NCBI RefSeq assembly: GCF_021654795.1
Contig: NZ_AP025344.1
Location: 5,503,501 to 5,567,500 of the forward strand
Source: Paenibacillus dendritiformis
GTDB lineage: Bacteria; Bacillota; Bacilli; Paenibacillales; Paenibacillaceae
Reading direction: 5' to 3'
DNA: 64,000 nt
The position numbers were made by a program, and so were the translations under genes. Positions 53,226-61,637 of the stretch are shown piece after piece (within the stretch, counting starts at the first letter, position 1; the number at the start of each line of letters is the position of its first letter). The notes below the pieces were generated by a model that was given only the letters and a program-made list of their open reading frames with translations, searched no databases and was not told the DNA's origin.

Positions 53226-53296
53226 GCATCGTCGCTTGCTTCCTATGCTGGTCGAATCGACGAATCCTATATACGGTGATTCCTACTTGTCAGCCA

Positions 53297-56089
53297 TCAA
53301 CCTGTGTTCCGAAGTCCTGCCGCAATGCCATTGATCGTCAACAGCACCTCACGCAGCAGAATCGGATTGTCATTGCCCGCTTCACGCAGTTCACGCAATT
53401 CGGATACGAGACCAACCTGCATATAGCTCAGCGGATCCACATACGGATTGCGGAGCCGGATCGATTCCTGAATGACCGGGACATTGTCGAGAATCTCCTG
53501 CTGCCCCGTAATCTTAAGGATCAAATCCGACGTTAACTTATACTCTTCTTCGATCAGGCGGAAGATGCGTTCCCGCACGGCATCATCCTTCACCATGCCG
53601 GAGTACTCCTTGGCGATGACCAGATCGGCCTTGGCCAATGCCATCTGCAGGCTGTCAATCATCGACTGGAAGAAGGAATAATGGCGGTACATGTCGCGCA
53701 TCACGGCCAGATTCTCTTCCTTGCCCTGATAGAAGCTCTGCAGGCCTGTTCCTGCCGCATACCACGCCGGCAGCAGATATCGGCTCTGCGTCCACGCAAA
53801 CACCCATGGTATGGCACGCAAATCCTCAAACCGGTCGCTGTTCTTCCGCTTCGAAGGCCGGGAACCGATGTTCAGCTCCCCGACTTCAGGCAGCGGGGTC
53901 GATTCCTTGAAGTAAGTCAGGAAATCCGGATCCCGGAAAATCAAATCCTGATATTTCTTCAACGACGTCTGGGAAATGCTCTCCATCAGCTCTTTCCACT
54001 TGGATTCGTATAAATCGGTATGGTCTGACCGTGCCAGCATAGCCGCTTGAATGAGCGCAGAGGTCGCTTGCTCCAGACTGCGGTAAGCAATGCCTTGCAT
54101 CGCATAACGGGAGGACAGAACCTCGCCCTGCTCCGTAATCTTGATGCCGCCTCCGATCGTGTGCGGCGGCTGAGCGAGAATGCTCCGGTTGAGGGGCATT
54201 CCCCCGCGGCCGAGCGCACCGCCCCGCCCATGGAAGAACTTAATTTTAACATTATAGTTTTGAGCCATTGCTGTCAATTCCTTCAGCGCCAATCGGAGCT
54301 CCCAGTTAGCCGTAAATACCCCTCCGTCTTTGTTGCTGTCGGAGTACCCCAGCATAATCTCCTGCACGTCGCTCATCGCGCTGACCGCGCTCCGGTAGAT
54401 CGGAAGATCGAACAGCCGCTTCATGATTCCTGGCGCTGCATGGAGGTCGTCAATCGTCTCGAACAACGGAACGGCCTGAAGCGTGCAGTGAACCTTGCCG
54501 TTTGCATCCTGACGGAACAAGCCGACTTCCTTGGAGAGCAGCATGACCTCAAGCACGTCGCTGGCGGCTTCCGCCATGCTGATCAAATAGCTTGTAATGC
54601 ATTTCTCCCCGAACTCCCTCTGGGCGCGCTGAATCGTACGGTAGACGTCCAGACATTCCCGGGTCGACTCGCTGTACTCTATATAAGACGACACCAATGG
54701 CCTTGGGTCCTGCAAAAGTTGATGAAGCAAATCGATTTTTTCTTCCTCGCCGAGCGCGCCGTAATTATCGACAATCTTCATGTTGGCCAAAATTTCGGTC
54801 ATGGCGTTCTCATGCTCTTTGCTGTGCTGGCGGATATCCAGCGCGGCCATGTAGAAGCCGAACAATTCGACTTGACGAATCAGCTTCGTGACAAGGGTAT
54901 CGGCTACATAATCCGCATAATGGTGGCGAAGGCTGCGGTCAATGATGCGCAAATCCTCTACGAATTCCACAGGATCGCGGTAACGCGCAGAAGTGTCTCG
55001 CGTTGACTCGTCCAACATATTGTTCAATCGCTCGAACATATAAATCAACTTGATGCGATATGGCTCTTTTTCATTATTCCACACTTCGGCCCGCTTCAAT
55101 GGGACATTGGCGCGATCGGCCGCAATCGATTGCAGCAGTTCATCGGATACCTGTACAATGCTGGTGCTGAAGCTCAGACTGCGAAACAATTCCTTCAGCC
55201 GTTCTTCGTATTTTCGAATCGCAAGCTTCCGGTGCATTTGGAGCGTCTGCCACGTTACTTCCGCGGTGACGGACGGATTGCCGTCCCGGTCTCCTCCGAT
55301 CCAGGAACCGAACCGCAGATAAGTCGGCACATGCCAGCTCTGCGTCGGATAATATTTGTCAAGGCAACGTTCCAACTCCTGATAGACCTCAGGCAGAACA
55401 TCGAATAACGTCTCATTGAAGTAATACAGTCCATTGCGGACTTCATCCAATACCGTCGGCTTCCGATCCCGGAGTTCATCCGTCTGCCAGAGCGTAATGA
55501 CTTCATTCAGCAGCTTGTCGCGTAGTTGCTCCCGCTCCCGATACGTCAGCGTAGGATTATCAAGCAGCATCATGTCTTCCGCAATCCGCTTATGAATATC
55601 GAGAATCGCGCGGCGCATCGCCTCGGTCGGATGGGCGGTCATGACAAGCTCCAGCGAGATGCTGCCCAGAATCTCGCGCAATTCCTCTTCCGAACAATTG
55701 CGTTCCTTCAATTCCAGAATGACGCTCTCGATCGAGCCCGGCTGCACCGTCTCGCCAGCGGAACGCTCATAATCGCGCTTGCGCCGGACGCGGTGATTCT
55801 GTTCGGCGATATTCACCAGTTGAAAATAAATCGCAAAAGCACGTATCACTTGATGCCGGATATCTGGGTTCAACGTATTGATCAGTTGTTTGAACTCTTC
55901 GTATAATTCTGGCAGAAATACAGCTCGCAACGATTTGCTTATTTCCCGAATCTTCTCCACAATGTCAAGCAGCTCGTTCCCGCCTTGATGGACAAGCACT
56001 TCACCGAGGATATTACCCAGAAAACGAACGTCCCTCCGCAACAAGTTGTTGGAGTTCGCTTTGCTCGCGGTTAACGTAAGGTCTGTCAT
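53297..56089 (-). CDS. ppc: Phosphoenolpyruvate carboxylase
   Basis: 930 residues, normal for the family. It adds bicarbonate to phosphoenolpyruvate to give oxaloacetate, replenishing the citric-acid cycle and the aspartate family, and therefore also the aspartate semialdehyde used for Dab. VMTAHPTEAMRR (catalytic His, about 155), GGDRDGNPSVT, GYSDSNKDGG and FHGRGGALGRGG (catalytic loop) are intact. The protein ends INGIAAGLRNTG, the conserved terminus. The start ATG at 56089 has GGGGGAGACGA directly upstream. It is a single gene between two terminators. Confidence 0.97.
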   Translation of the reverse strand: MTDLTLTASKANSNNLLRRDVRFLGNILGEVLVHQGGNELLDIVEKIREISKSLRAVFLPELYEEFKQLINTLNPDIRHQVIRAFAIYFQLVNIAEQNHRVRRKRDYERSAGETVQPGSIESVILELKERNCSEEELREILGSISLELVMTAHPTEAMRRAILDIHKRIAEDMMLLDNPTLTYREREQLRDKLLNEVITLWQTDELRDRKPTVLDEVRNGLYYFNETLFDVLPEVYQELERCLDKYYPTQSWHVPTYLRFGSWIGGDRDGNPSVTAEVTWQTLQMHRKLAIRKYEERLKELFRSLSFSTSIVQVSDELLQSIAADRANVPLKRAEVWNNEKEPYRIKLIYMFERLNNMLDESTRDTSARYRDPVEFVEDLRIIDRSLRHHYADYVADTLVTKLIRQVELFGFYMAALDIRQHSKEHENAMTEILANMKIVDNYGALGEEEKIDLLHQLLQDPRPLVSSYIEYSESTRECLDVYRTIQRAQREFGEKCITSYLISMAEAASDVLEVMLLSKEVGLFRQDANGKVHCTLQAVPLFETIDDLHAAPGIMKRLFDLPIYRSAVSAMSDVQEIMLGYSDSNKDGGVFTANWELRLALKELTAMAQNYNVKIKFFHGRGGALGRGGMPLNRSILAQPPHTIGGGIKITEQGEVLSSRYAMQGIAYRSLEQATSALIQAAMLARSDHTDLYESKWKELMESISQTSLKKYQDLIFRDPDFLTYFKESTPLPEVGELNIGSRPSKRKNSDRFEDLRAIPWVFAWTQSRYLLPAWYAAGTGLQSFYQGKEENLAVMRDMYRHYSFFQSMIDSLQMALAKADLVIAKEYSGMVKDDAVRERIFRLIEEEYKLTSDLILKITGQQEILDNVPVIQESIRLRNPYVDPLSYMQVGLVSELRELREAGNDNPILLREVLLTINGIAAGLRNTG

Positions 56090-56243
56090 TCGTCTCCCCC
56101 TATCTCTCCAATCCTGTTCCAACGGATTTTGGCTTTCCTAACATCATACTACAAAATAACTCGAAAATCTTTACTTTATTATGAAAAAATCGGACGTTAC
56201 CTCTGCGCATCTTCTCATTAGTTCGGAACTTCGGAGCTGGAAA

Positions 56244-56271
56244 TAAAAAAAGGACCTCTCATCGAAGGTCC
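56244..56271 (-). terminator. Terminator after tRNA cassette 1
   Basis: The minus strand reads GGACCT, an 8-base loop, AGGTCC, then seven T residues. It ends the tRNA transcript 36 bases past tRNA-Gly(TCC). Confidence 0.88.
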
Positions 56272-56306
56272 GTTCGGTGCGAAATATGTATGGCTTGAAA
56301 TATTAG

Positions 56307-56380
56307 TGGAGCGGGTGATGGGAATCGAACCCACGCTACCAGCTTGGAAGGCTGGAGTTCTACCATTGAACTACACCCGC
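56307..56380 (-). tRNA. tRNA-Gly(TCC), cassette 1
   Basis: Cloverleaf with acceptor GCGGGTG/CACCCGC, anticodon loop CTTCCAA and encoded CCA. It is the last gene of the cassette. Confidence 0.95.
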
Positions 56381-56387
56381 AAAGAAA

Positions 56388-56464
56388 TGGTCGGGACGAC
56401 ACGATTTGAACATGCGACCCCCTGGTCCCAAACCAGGTGCTCTACCAAGCTGAGCTACGTCCCG
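56388..56464 (-). tRNA. tRNA-Pro(TGG), cassette 1
   Basis: Acceptor CGGGACG/CGTCCCG, anticodon loop TTTGGGA, encoded CCA. Confidence 0.95.
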
Positions 56465-56486
56465 ATATGTATCCGTTTGGTTAAAG

Positions 56487-56563
56487 TGGCGCGCCCTGAG
56501 AGATTCGAACTCCCGACCTTTTGATTCGTAGTCAAACGCTCTATCCGGCTGAGCTAAGGGCGC
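56487..56563 (-). tRNA. tRNA-Arg(ACG), cassette 1
   Basis: Acceptor GCGCCCT/AGGGCGC, anticodon loop CTACGAA (A34 expected to become inosine), encoded CCA. Confidence 0.95.
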
Positions 56564-56569
56564 ATATTC

Positions 56570-56644
56570 TGGAGCGGACAACGGGATTCGAACCCGCGAC
56601 CCTCGCCTTGGCAAGGCGATACTCTACCACTGAGCTATGTCCGC
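56570..56644 (-). tRNA. tRNA-Gly(GCC), cassette 1
   Basis: Acceptor GCGGACA/TGTCCGC, anticodon loop TTGCCAA, encoded CCA. First gene of the cassette. Confidence 0.95.
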
Positions 56645-56664
56645 ATTATTTTACAACATTAATT

Positions 56665-56693
56665 ATTATATCACAACTTGCGTTGAATTTCAA
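56665..56693 (-). promoter_or_regulatory. Promoter of tRNA cassette 1
   Basis: The minus strand has TTGAAA (56693-56688), a 17-base spacer and a perfect TATAAT (56670-56665). Confidence 0.8.
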
Positions 56694-56731
56694 CAAGTGT
56701 TGAACGTTCGCTTCCTGCAGAATGCAGATGA

Positions 56732-56805
56732 TGGAGCGGGTGATGGGAATCGAACCCACGCTACCAGCTTGGAAGGCTGGAGTTCTACCATTGAACTACA
56801 CCCGC
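56732..56805 (-). tRNA. tRNA-Gly(TCC), cassette 2
   Basis: Same sequence as the cassette 1 gene; anticodon TCC, encoded CCA. Confidence 0.95.
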
Positions 56806-56810
56806 AAAAA

Positions 56811-56887
56811 TGGTCGGGACGACACGATTTGAACATGCGACCCCCTGGTCCCAAACCAGGTGCTCTACCAAGCTGAGCTACGTCCCG
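56811..56887 (-). tRNA. tRNA-Pro(TGG), cassette 2
   Basis: Same sequence as in cassette 1; anticodon TGG, encoded CCA. Confidence 0.95.
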
Positions 56888-56909
56888 ATATGTATCCGTT
56901 TGGTTAAAG

Positions 56910-56986
56910 TGGCGCGCCCTGAGAGATTCGAACTCCCGACCTTTTGATTCGTAGTCAAACGCTCTATCCGGCTGAGCTAAGGGCGC
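56910..56986 (-). tRNA. tRNA-Arg(ACG), cassette 2
   Basis: Same sequence as in cassette 1; the 22-base spacer to tRNA-Pro is also conserved. Confidence 0.95.
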
Positions 56987-56993
56987 ATTCTTC

Positions 56994-57068
56994 TGGAGCG
57001 GACAACGGGATTCGAACCCGCGACCCTCGCCTTGGCAAGGCGATACTCTACCACTGAGCTATGTCCGC
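56994..57068 (-). tRNA. tRNA-Gly(GCC), cassette 2
   Basis: Same sequence as in cassette 1; anticodon GCC, encoded CCA. Confidence 0.95.
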
Positions 57069-57109
57069 AGATGTACATAGAATGTTGTACATTATTGCAC
57101 AACGTAAGT

Positions 57110-57138
57110 ATAATAACATATTTCCTGCTGAGTATCAA
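57110..57138 (-). promoter_or_regulatory. Promoter of tRNA cassette 2
   Basis: The minus strand has TTGATA (57138-57133), 17 bases, then TATTAT (57115-57110). No terminator is seen after cassette 2, so it may read into cassette 1. Confidence 0.7.
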
Positions 57139-57232
57139 CAGTGAGTTGATTCCAATTTTTGAATGCAGCCAGTAATGTGTAAACATTTTTAAATATGTTA
57201 TATACTTTCAACTCAGGTATTTTTATTTCCGT

Positions 57233-57263
57233 GTAACCTTTCCTGATAATGCCGGATCTAATG
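57233..57263 (+). promoter_or_regulatory. ECF-type promoter of the sigma/anti-sigma pair
   Basis: The plus strand has TGTAACC (57233-57239) and, after 15 bases, GGATCTAAT (57255-57263). A GTAAC -35 with this spacing is typical of autoregulated ECF sigma genes in Bacilli. It lies about 60 bases before the sigma gene. Confidence 0.5.
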
Positions 57264-57320
57264 TTTGAAAATGACTCAGAGGAGGATCATCCGGATTTAT
57301 GAGGAAGGTGGTAAGAACAG

Positions 57321-57857
57321 GTGGATGTACATAAAGAATATATTCTTAAAGCGCAGGCCGGTGACAGTGAGGCTTTCATTCATCTAATGCAGGAAATGGA
57401 GCTGCCCCTGTATCGAATGGCGCTGCAGATGGTGAAGCAGGAGGCGGATTGCGCCGATGCCATTCAGGAAACAATGTTGAAAGCCTACAAATCGATACAC
57501 TCGTTAAGAAAACCGGAATTTTTCAAAACATGGCTCTTCCGCATTCTTATCAACGAGTGCAACAAAATTTTGAAGAAGCGCTCGCAAGCGATACCTATTG
57601 AGGAGTGTCCCTACCCTTCCGCCAGTTCAGCCGAATATGACAAGATCGATCTGCATGAAGCCGTCGATCGGTTGGATGAGAACCTGCGTGTCGTCATTTT
57701 GCTGCACTATTTTCAAGATTTTCCTGTCCATCAGATTGCCGATGTGCTCGATATTTCAGCGGGAGCGGTCAAGACTCGGCTGCATCGGGCCAGGAAGACA
57801 TTATTAAGCTGGTTAAGCAACAATCCGGAAGGGGAGATGAACTGTGGCACGTTATAA
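57321..57857 (+). CDS. ECF sigma factor, SigV/SigX-like
   Basis: 178 residues. Region 2 has DCADAIQETMLKAYKSIHSLRKPEFFKTWLFRI broken by normal family positions. Region 4 has LRVVILLHYFQDFPVHQIADVL and AGAVKTRLHRARKTLL. The start is GTG with GGAAGGTGG upstream. It overlaps the next gene by 14 bases, as sigma/anti-sigma pairs often do. It probably controls its own promoter. The inducing signal is unknown. It is the only protein-coding unit on the plus strand in this part of the window. Confidence 0.9.
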   Translation: MDVHKEYILKAQAGDSEAFIHLMQEMELPLYRMALQMVKQEADCADAIQETMLKAYKSIHSLRKPEFFKTWLFRILINECNKILKKRSQAIPIEECPYPSASSAEYDKIDLHEAVDRLDENLRVVILLHYFQDFPVHQIADVLDISAGAVKTRLHRARKTLLSWLSNNPEGEMNCGTL

Positions 57858-58953
57858 TTTGGACAAGGATCTGATGGAATGCCGGAACAACCTGCCTGAC
57901 CAACTGACGCCGATGCTGCGCTCTCGCTTGGACGGCACGTACCAGCTCATTCGGCAGTTGGAGCCAGGTACGAGCCAGTTCGCCGAACCCGCCCAGACAA
58001 GACCGAGTCGAGTAAGAAAAGCAGCCATAGTTACTGCGGTCGTCGCCTCAATGGGCGTAGCTTTGGTCGGGGCTGGTTTCCTCTCGCCGACACTGGCCGA
58101 GTCACTGAAAAGCATCCCGGTTCTGAGCAGCATTTTCAAGCTGATGGGGGATGCCGGACTGCAAAAGGCCGATCAAGAGGGACTCGTCTCCGTCATCAAC
58201 GAAAACATAGAACAGAATGGCATTTCGCTCATTGTTCCCAAAGTGACCTATGACGGAATACGCATTGCATTTGAATTGACAAGGCAAGCGCCTAAAGGCA
58301 CGAAAGGCGTACTGCTCGATGTTAGGGCGGTCTTCGAAAATAGAGTGCCGAAAGGCGCTTTTGACCGAATTCAAGTATCCATGCCGGGTGCCTATGGCAG
58401 CCTTGGATTCGGCACCCCTGCGAACGAGCCGTCCGAATCCGTTATTGTGCAGCTTAACGAGCTATCCGGCAACCTCCCCGATCAATTCAACATGTCAGTG
58501 AAGGTATGGCTTACAGGTTACGAGGAGCCTTACGAATTGACTGTGCCAGTTACCAAAAATACAAAAGACAATATCATTTTGGTCCCCGAGGAGCCAACCA
58601 AAACGTATGGGAACATTAACTTTACCATTGAAAAGCTGGAACTGACGCCGATTTCCACAAACCTCTGTCTAAAGCTGACTGGCGAACCAAGCATCGGGGG
58701 CTTAAGCGACATTAATGCCGATATTATCGATGAACAAGGTCGAACACTGGAAGTGCTGAGCGGGAGGGGAATGATGGGCGATACCTTTTCTACCTGGACT
58801 TCAGAAACAACGTTCGAGCCTTTTCCGGCCAAGCCGAACACAGTAACAGTCCAACCGTATATGATGAGAACGGTGGAAAATAATAAGCGGGAGAAGGAAT
58901 ATATTCCGGAGCTTGAGTTCACCATTCCGGTAAAACCGCGCCCTGCCGATTAG
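57844..58953 (+). CDS. DUF4179-type anti-sigma factor, membrane-anchored
   Basis: 369 residues. A short cytoplasmic N-terminus (about 1-55) that should bind the sigma factor is followed by one membrane helix (about 60-82, IVTAVVASMGVALVGAGFL). A DUF4179-like outer domain (SIPVLSSIFKLMGDAGLQKA, then VTYDGIRIAFELTRQ) and a beta-rich C-terminal region (about 200-365, DUF5643-like) follow. No zinc motif is present, unlike RsiW. The start is GTG at 57844 inside the end of the sigma gene. It likely restrains the ECF factor encoded just upstream; the outer domain may sense the signal (inference). Confidence 0.82.
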   Translation: MARYNLDKDLMECRNNLPDQLTPMLRSRLDGTYQLIRQLEPGTSQFAEPAQTRPSRVRKAAIVTAVVASMGVALVGAGFLSPTLAESLKSIPVLSSIFKLMGDAGLQKADQEGLVSVINENIEQNGISLIVPKVTYDGIRIAFELTRQAPKGTKGVLLDVRAVFENRVPKGAFDRIQVSMPGAYGSLGFGTPANEPSESVIVQLNELSGNLPDQFNMSVKVWLTGYEEPYELTVPVTKNTKDNIILVPEEPTKTYGNINFTIEKLELTPISTNLCLKLTGEPSIGGLSDINADIIDEQGRTLEVLSGRGMMGDTFSTWTSETTFEPFPAKPNTVTVQPYMMRTVENNKREKEYIPELEFTIPVKPRPAD

Positions 58954-58974
58954 CGGGGCGGAGCATAGACAACA

Positions 58975-59011
58975 CCAAACCCGATTCGAGCCTTCGCCCG
59001 ATCGGGTTTGG
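58975..59011 (+). terminator. Hairpin after the anti-sigma gene
   Basis: CCAAACCCGAT (58975-58985) pairs perfectly with 59001-59011 across a 15-base loop, 22 bases after the stop. No clear T run follows, so termination strength is uncertain. Confidence 0.55.
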
Positions 59012-59136
59012 CCATGATAGCCTGGCAACCGCGTTCGATTCCTTGGATACGACGAGTTGCAGCAGACCGTCAGTAGCCGCTGCCGCTCTCATGCCCATTC
59101 CTCGGTAGAAGGGCCTCTCTTTTACGTTCCATAGCT

Positions 59137-59478
59137 AAATCCTGCAAAATTGCAGGGTTCTCGCCGCCCAACTTTTTCGCAAAAGAAATTCCTGCAAAGC
59201 TGCATCAATTTCCCTAGACACGCCCATCCGGCAGTCGAAATCCGCAAAACTCCAAGATTTCTCCAGACGCTCCTATTCAGTAAGCGAAATCCTGCATAAA
59301 TACAGCAATTCCATATGGACGACTATTCCAGAAAGGGAATCCTACAAAATTACAGGAATTTTCCCCGTTTCGCTTCGGCTTGAAGCAAAAGGGCCTAAAA
59401 TGATGTAGATTTGCAGCAATTCCTCGGGATGTGGACTCATTAAGCCGAAATTCCTGTAAAATAGCAGCAATTTCCTCC
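59137..59478. repeat. Degenerate tandem repeat array, about 50-bp period
   Basis: Seven units start near 59137, 59185, 59237, 59285, 59336, 59397 and 59447. Each has a core like AAATCCTGCAAAATTGCAG followed by GAATTTCC, an imperfect palindrome, and a linker with shared bits such as GACGCNCCTATTCAG. Two more cores lie apart at about 59784-59812 and 59837-59862. The units vary from copy to copy, so this is an old tandem duplication, not a CRISPR array. No ORF covers it. Confidence 0.75.
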
Positions 59479-59783
59479 GCACGTCCAAGCCCCGGGAGGC
59501 AACGATGCTTCGAGCAGGCCGATAATGCTTCCAGCAGGCCGGATAATGCGATGATGCCCCCAGCATCCGACGCGGTCGCTTGGATCCCGTAACATCAGGC
59601 CATTGAGTAGTCTATGGGGCTTTTTACTTGTGATTGATCTCTTCTCCCGGTAGAGAAAATCGATTTAAAACGCTCTAAGAGCCAAAGTTTGGATGAGGAA
59701 AATGGACCTTCTCCACCCCTTCACAAAAAAACAGGGGTTTTCCAACAATCTCTCTATTTTGTTCATAATAGCCCTTAACTGGG
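59479..59783. other. Intergenic, nothing recognised
   Basis: It contains a short duplication (CGATGCTTCGAGCAGGCCG and TAATGCTTCCAGCAGGCCG, near 59502-59540) but no gene. It sits between the main repeat array and two outlying repeat cores. Confidence 0.45.
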
Positions 59784-59934
59784 GAAAATCCTGTACATTT
59801 GCAGGAATTGTAATGATTAGCTGCCTGGAGCTAAATAAATACTGTAAAATCGCAGGTTTACTTCACTTAAGCAGCATCTCCGCTCGAAAAGTATCGGTAT
59901 CCGACCCTTTAAGCAGGTCAGATTGCTCTTAAAC

Positions 59935-59960
59935 GCAACAAAGCCGCCCTACGGCGGCTA
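59935..59960 (-). terminator. Terminator after tRNA cassette 3
   Basis: The minus strand reads AGCCGCC, a 4-base loop, GGCGGCT, then TTGTTG. The T run is weak. Confidence 0.6.
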
Positions 59961-59973
59961 ATCAATGTCACTA

Positions 59974-60047
59974 TGGAGCGGGTGATGGGAATCGAACCCA
60001 CGCTACCAGCTTGGAAGGCTGGAGTTCTACCATTGAACTACACCCGC
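59974..60047 (-). tRNA. tRNA-Gly(TCC), cassette 3
   Basis: Same sequence as cassettes 1 and 2; anticodon TCC, encoded CCA. Confidence 0.95.
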
Positions 60048-60052
60048 AAAAA

Positions 60053-60129
60053 TGGTCGGGACGACACGATTTGAACATGCGACCCCCTGGTCCCAAACCA
60101 GGTGCTCTACCAAGCTGAGCTACGTCCCG
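60053..60129 (-). tRNA. tRNA-Pro(TGG), cassette 3
   Basis: Same sequence as cassettes 1 and 2; anticodon TGG, encoded CCA. Confidence 0.95.
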
Positions 60130-60150
60130 ATGCGTATCCATTTGTTAAAG

Positions 60151-60227
60151 TGGCGCGCCCTGAGAGATTCGAACTCCCGACCTTTTGATTCGTAGTCAAA
60201 CGCTCTATCCGGCTGAGCTAAGGGCGC
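60151..60227 (-). tRNA. tRNA-Arg(ACG), cassette 3
   Basis: Same sequence as cassettes 1 and 2; the spacer to tRNA-Pro differs by a few bases. Confidence 0.95.
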
Positions 60228-60235
60228 ATTTATTC

Positions 60236-60310
60236 TGGAGCGGACAACGGGATTCGAACCCGCGACCCTCGCCTTGGCAAGGCGATACTCTACCACTGAG
60301 CTATGTCCGC
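60236..60310 (-). tRNA. tRNA-Gly(GCC), cassette 3
   Basis: Same sequence as cassettes 1 and 2; anticodon GCC, encoded CCA. Confidence 0.95.
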
Positions 60311-60352
60311 ATCTTGTCTCTCCATCAAGTTTCATCAGAAGCGACAAGTAAT

Positions 60353-60381
60353 AATATATCATAAAACAAATATTATTGCAA
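60353..60381 (-). promoter_or_regulatory. Promoter of tRNA cassette 3
   Basis: The minus strand has TTGCAA (60381-60376), 17 bases, then TATATT (60358-60353), directly after the FhuF-like gene. Confidence 0.7.
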
Positions 60382-60404
60382 CATCAATTTTATAATTTTT
60401 TTGT

Positions 60405-61190
60405 TTAAAGATACAATCTGCAAATATCGGCCCGCTCCTGCTCTGTAATATGCGGACAGGTCGTGCAATGAAGCCCTTGGTCGCTTCGGAACTTGAGGCA
60501 GCAGACTTCGCGAATCCTCAACATATTGCCCTTCTGTATAGGATGCGGGATAACCCTGTAGTTGAATGCCAACGGATTGGCCTCGTATTGGCCGTATAAG
60601 GCGCCTGCAGCCTCGTGCAATACCCAATTCCTATCTTCCTGCCAAAGCCGCTCCTGCGTCGTTATCTGCGCCTCTGCAGCCCAAAGATCGTAATAGTACT
60701 CAAGCACGTTGGCAACATTGGCCCAGAGCACTTTTCGTGAAAGACCGGATACCTGGTTCATCAAACGAAACAAGTGATTAAAATGTTCCTTGAACAAAAG
60801 CTGTATCTGCCGATCCCGCGCAAGCAGTCTGCCTTCCCCCATATCGGGCTCAAGCTCTGGCTCTCCTATGGCATGGATATCTCCAGATACGTCGAGAATA
60901 AGGACAAAGGACCATTTGTCCGGATCCAGCAGCCGGCCCAACCTGGAGAAAGCATACATTCCTCCCCCGGCTAGCGGATGCGCATACCGCTTTATAAAGA
61001 GCGAAGCAGCCACCTTGTCATCGGAACAGCGGTACAAGCGCTTAGCCTCCGGCAGCAGACGGCGGATTCCTGCTTCGGTAAGCAGCTCCTCCTTCGATAG
61101 AGCGAGTCGTACCGAGTCAGCCGGACGCTCCCAGTCTGAGAGAGCGCGAATACAGAACGTATCCCAGCATGGCTGCAGTTCTCGAGACAT
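60405..61190 (-). CDS. FhuF-like [2Fe-2S] protein, probable siderophore-iron reductase
   Basis: 261 residues from the ATG at 61190, which has AGGAGGGG 5 bases upstream; an ATG six codons earlier lacks that. The C-terminus carries Cys230, Cys231, Cys242 and Cys245 (CC-x10-C-x2-C, EVCCLKFRSDQGLHC then TTCP), the FhuF-type cluster motif. The body resembles the IucA/IucC C-terminal and FhuF region, with no signal peptide or membrane segment. It probably reduces ferric siderophore in the cytoplasm. It lies alone between an rrn/tRNA terminator and a tRNA cassette, with no siderophore genes nearby, so its partner system is elsewhere. Confidence 0.75.
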   Translation of the reverse strand: MSRELQPCWDTFCIRALSDWERPADSVRLALSKEELLTEAGIRRLLPEAKRLYRCSDDKVAASLFIKRYAHPLAGGGMYAFSRLGRLLDPDKWSFVLILDVSGDIHAIGEPELEPDMGEGRLLARDRQIQLLFKEHFNHLFRLMNQVSGLSRKVLWANVANVLEYYYDLWAAEAQITTQERLWQEDRNWVLHEAAGALYGQYEANPLAFNYRVIPHPIQKGNMLRIREVCCLKFRSDQGLHCTTCPHITEQERADICRLYL

Positions 61191-61241
61191 CCCTTCCCCT
61201 CCTGACATTCCATCTTGACCCGATTTTCTCCTTTAAACAGC

Positions 61242-61266
61242 AAAAAACCCTTGTCCGACAAGGGTT
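61242..61266 (-). terminator. Terminator of the rrn-tRNA operon
   Basis: The minus strand reads AACCCTTGTC, then GACAAGGGTT running into TTTTTT, just after tRNA-Leu. Confidence 0.88.
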
Positions 61267-61275
61267 CCATGATAC

Positions 61276-61358
61276 TGGTGCGCGTGGAGGGACTTGAACC
61301 CCCACGGTTGCCCGCTAGATCCTAAGTCTAGTGCGTCTGCCAATTCCGCCACACGCGC
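61276..61358 (-). tRNA. tRNA-Leu(TAG)
   Basis: Class II tRNA with a variable arm; anticodon loop CTTAGGA; encoded CCA. Last gene of the rrn operon. Confidence 0.94.
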
Positions 61359-61373
61359 ATTCCTATAAATAAC

Positions 61374-61449
61374 TGGTGAGCCATGAAGGACTCGAACCTT
61401 CGACACCCTGATTAAAAGTCAGGTGCTCTACCAACTGAGCTAATGGCTC
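61374..61449 (-). tRNA. tRNA-Lys(TTT)
   Basis: Acceptor GAGCCAT/ATGGCTC, anticodon loop CTTTTAA, encoded CCA. Confidence 0.95.
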
Positions 61450-61456
61450 TCAAAAA

Positions 61457-61531
61457 TGGCTGGGGATATAGGATTCGAACCTATGCATGACGGAGTCAAA
61501 GTCCGTTGCCTTACCGCTTGGCTAATCCCCA
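61457..61531 (-). tRNA. tRNA-Gln(TTG)
   Basis: Acceptor TGGGGAT/ATCCCCA, anticodon loop CTTTGAC, encoded CCA. Confidence 0.95.
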
Positions 61532-61552
61532 ACGATGTACAAGTTGTTGTCA

Positions 61553-61628
61553 TGGTGCCGGCGATAGGAGTCGAACCCACGACCTACTGATTACAAGTCA
61601 GCCGCTCTACCAACTGAGCTACACCGGC
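61553..61628 (-). tRNA. tRNA-Thr(TGT)
   Basis: Acceptor GCCGGTG paired with CGCCGGC, anticodon loop CTTGTAA, encoded CCA. Confidence 0.95.
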
Positions 61629-61637
61629 TTACATGAA

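Noticed and set aside
59137..59478. CRISPR-like regular spacing
   Set aside because: The repeats differ from each other, the linkers share sequence, and no cas genes are present.
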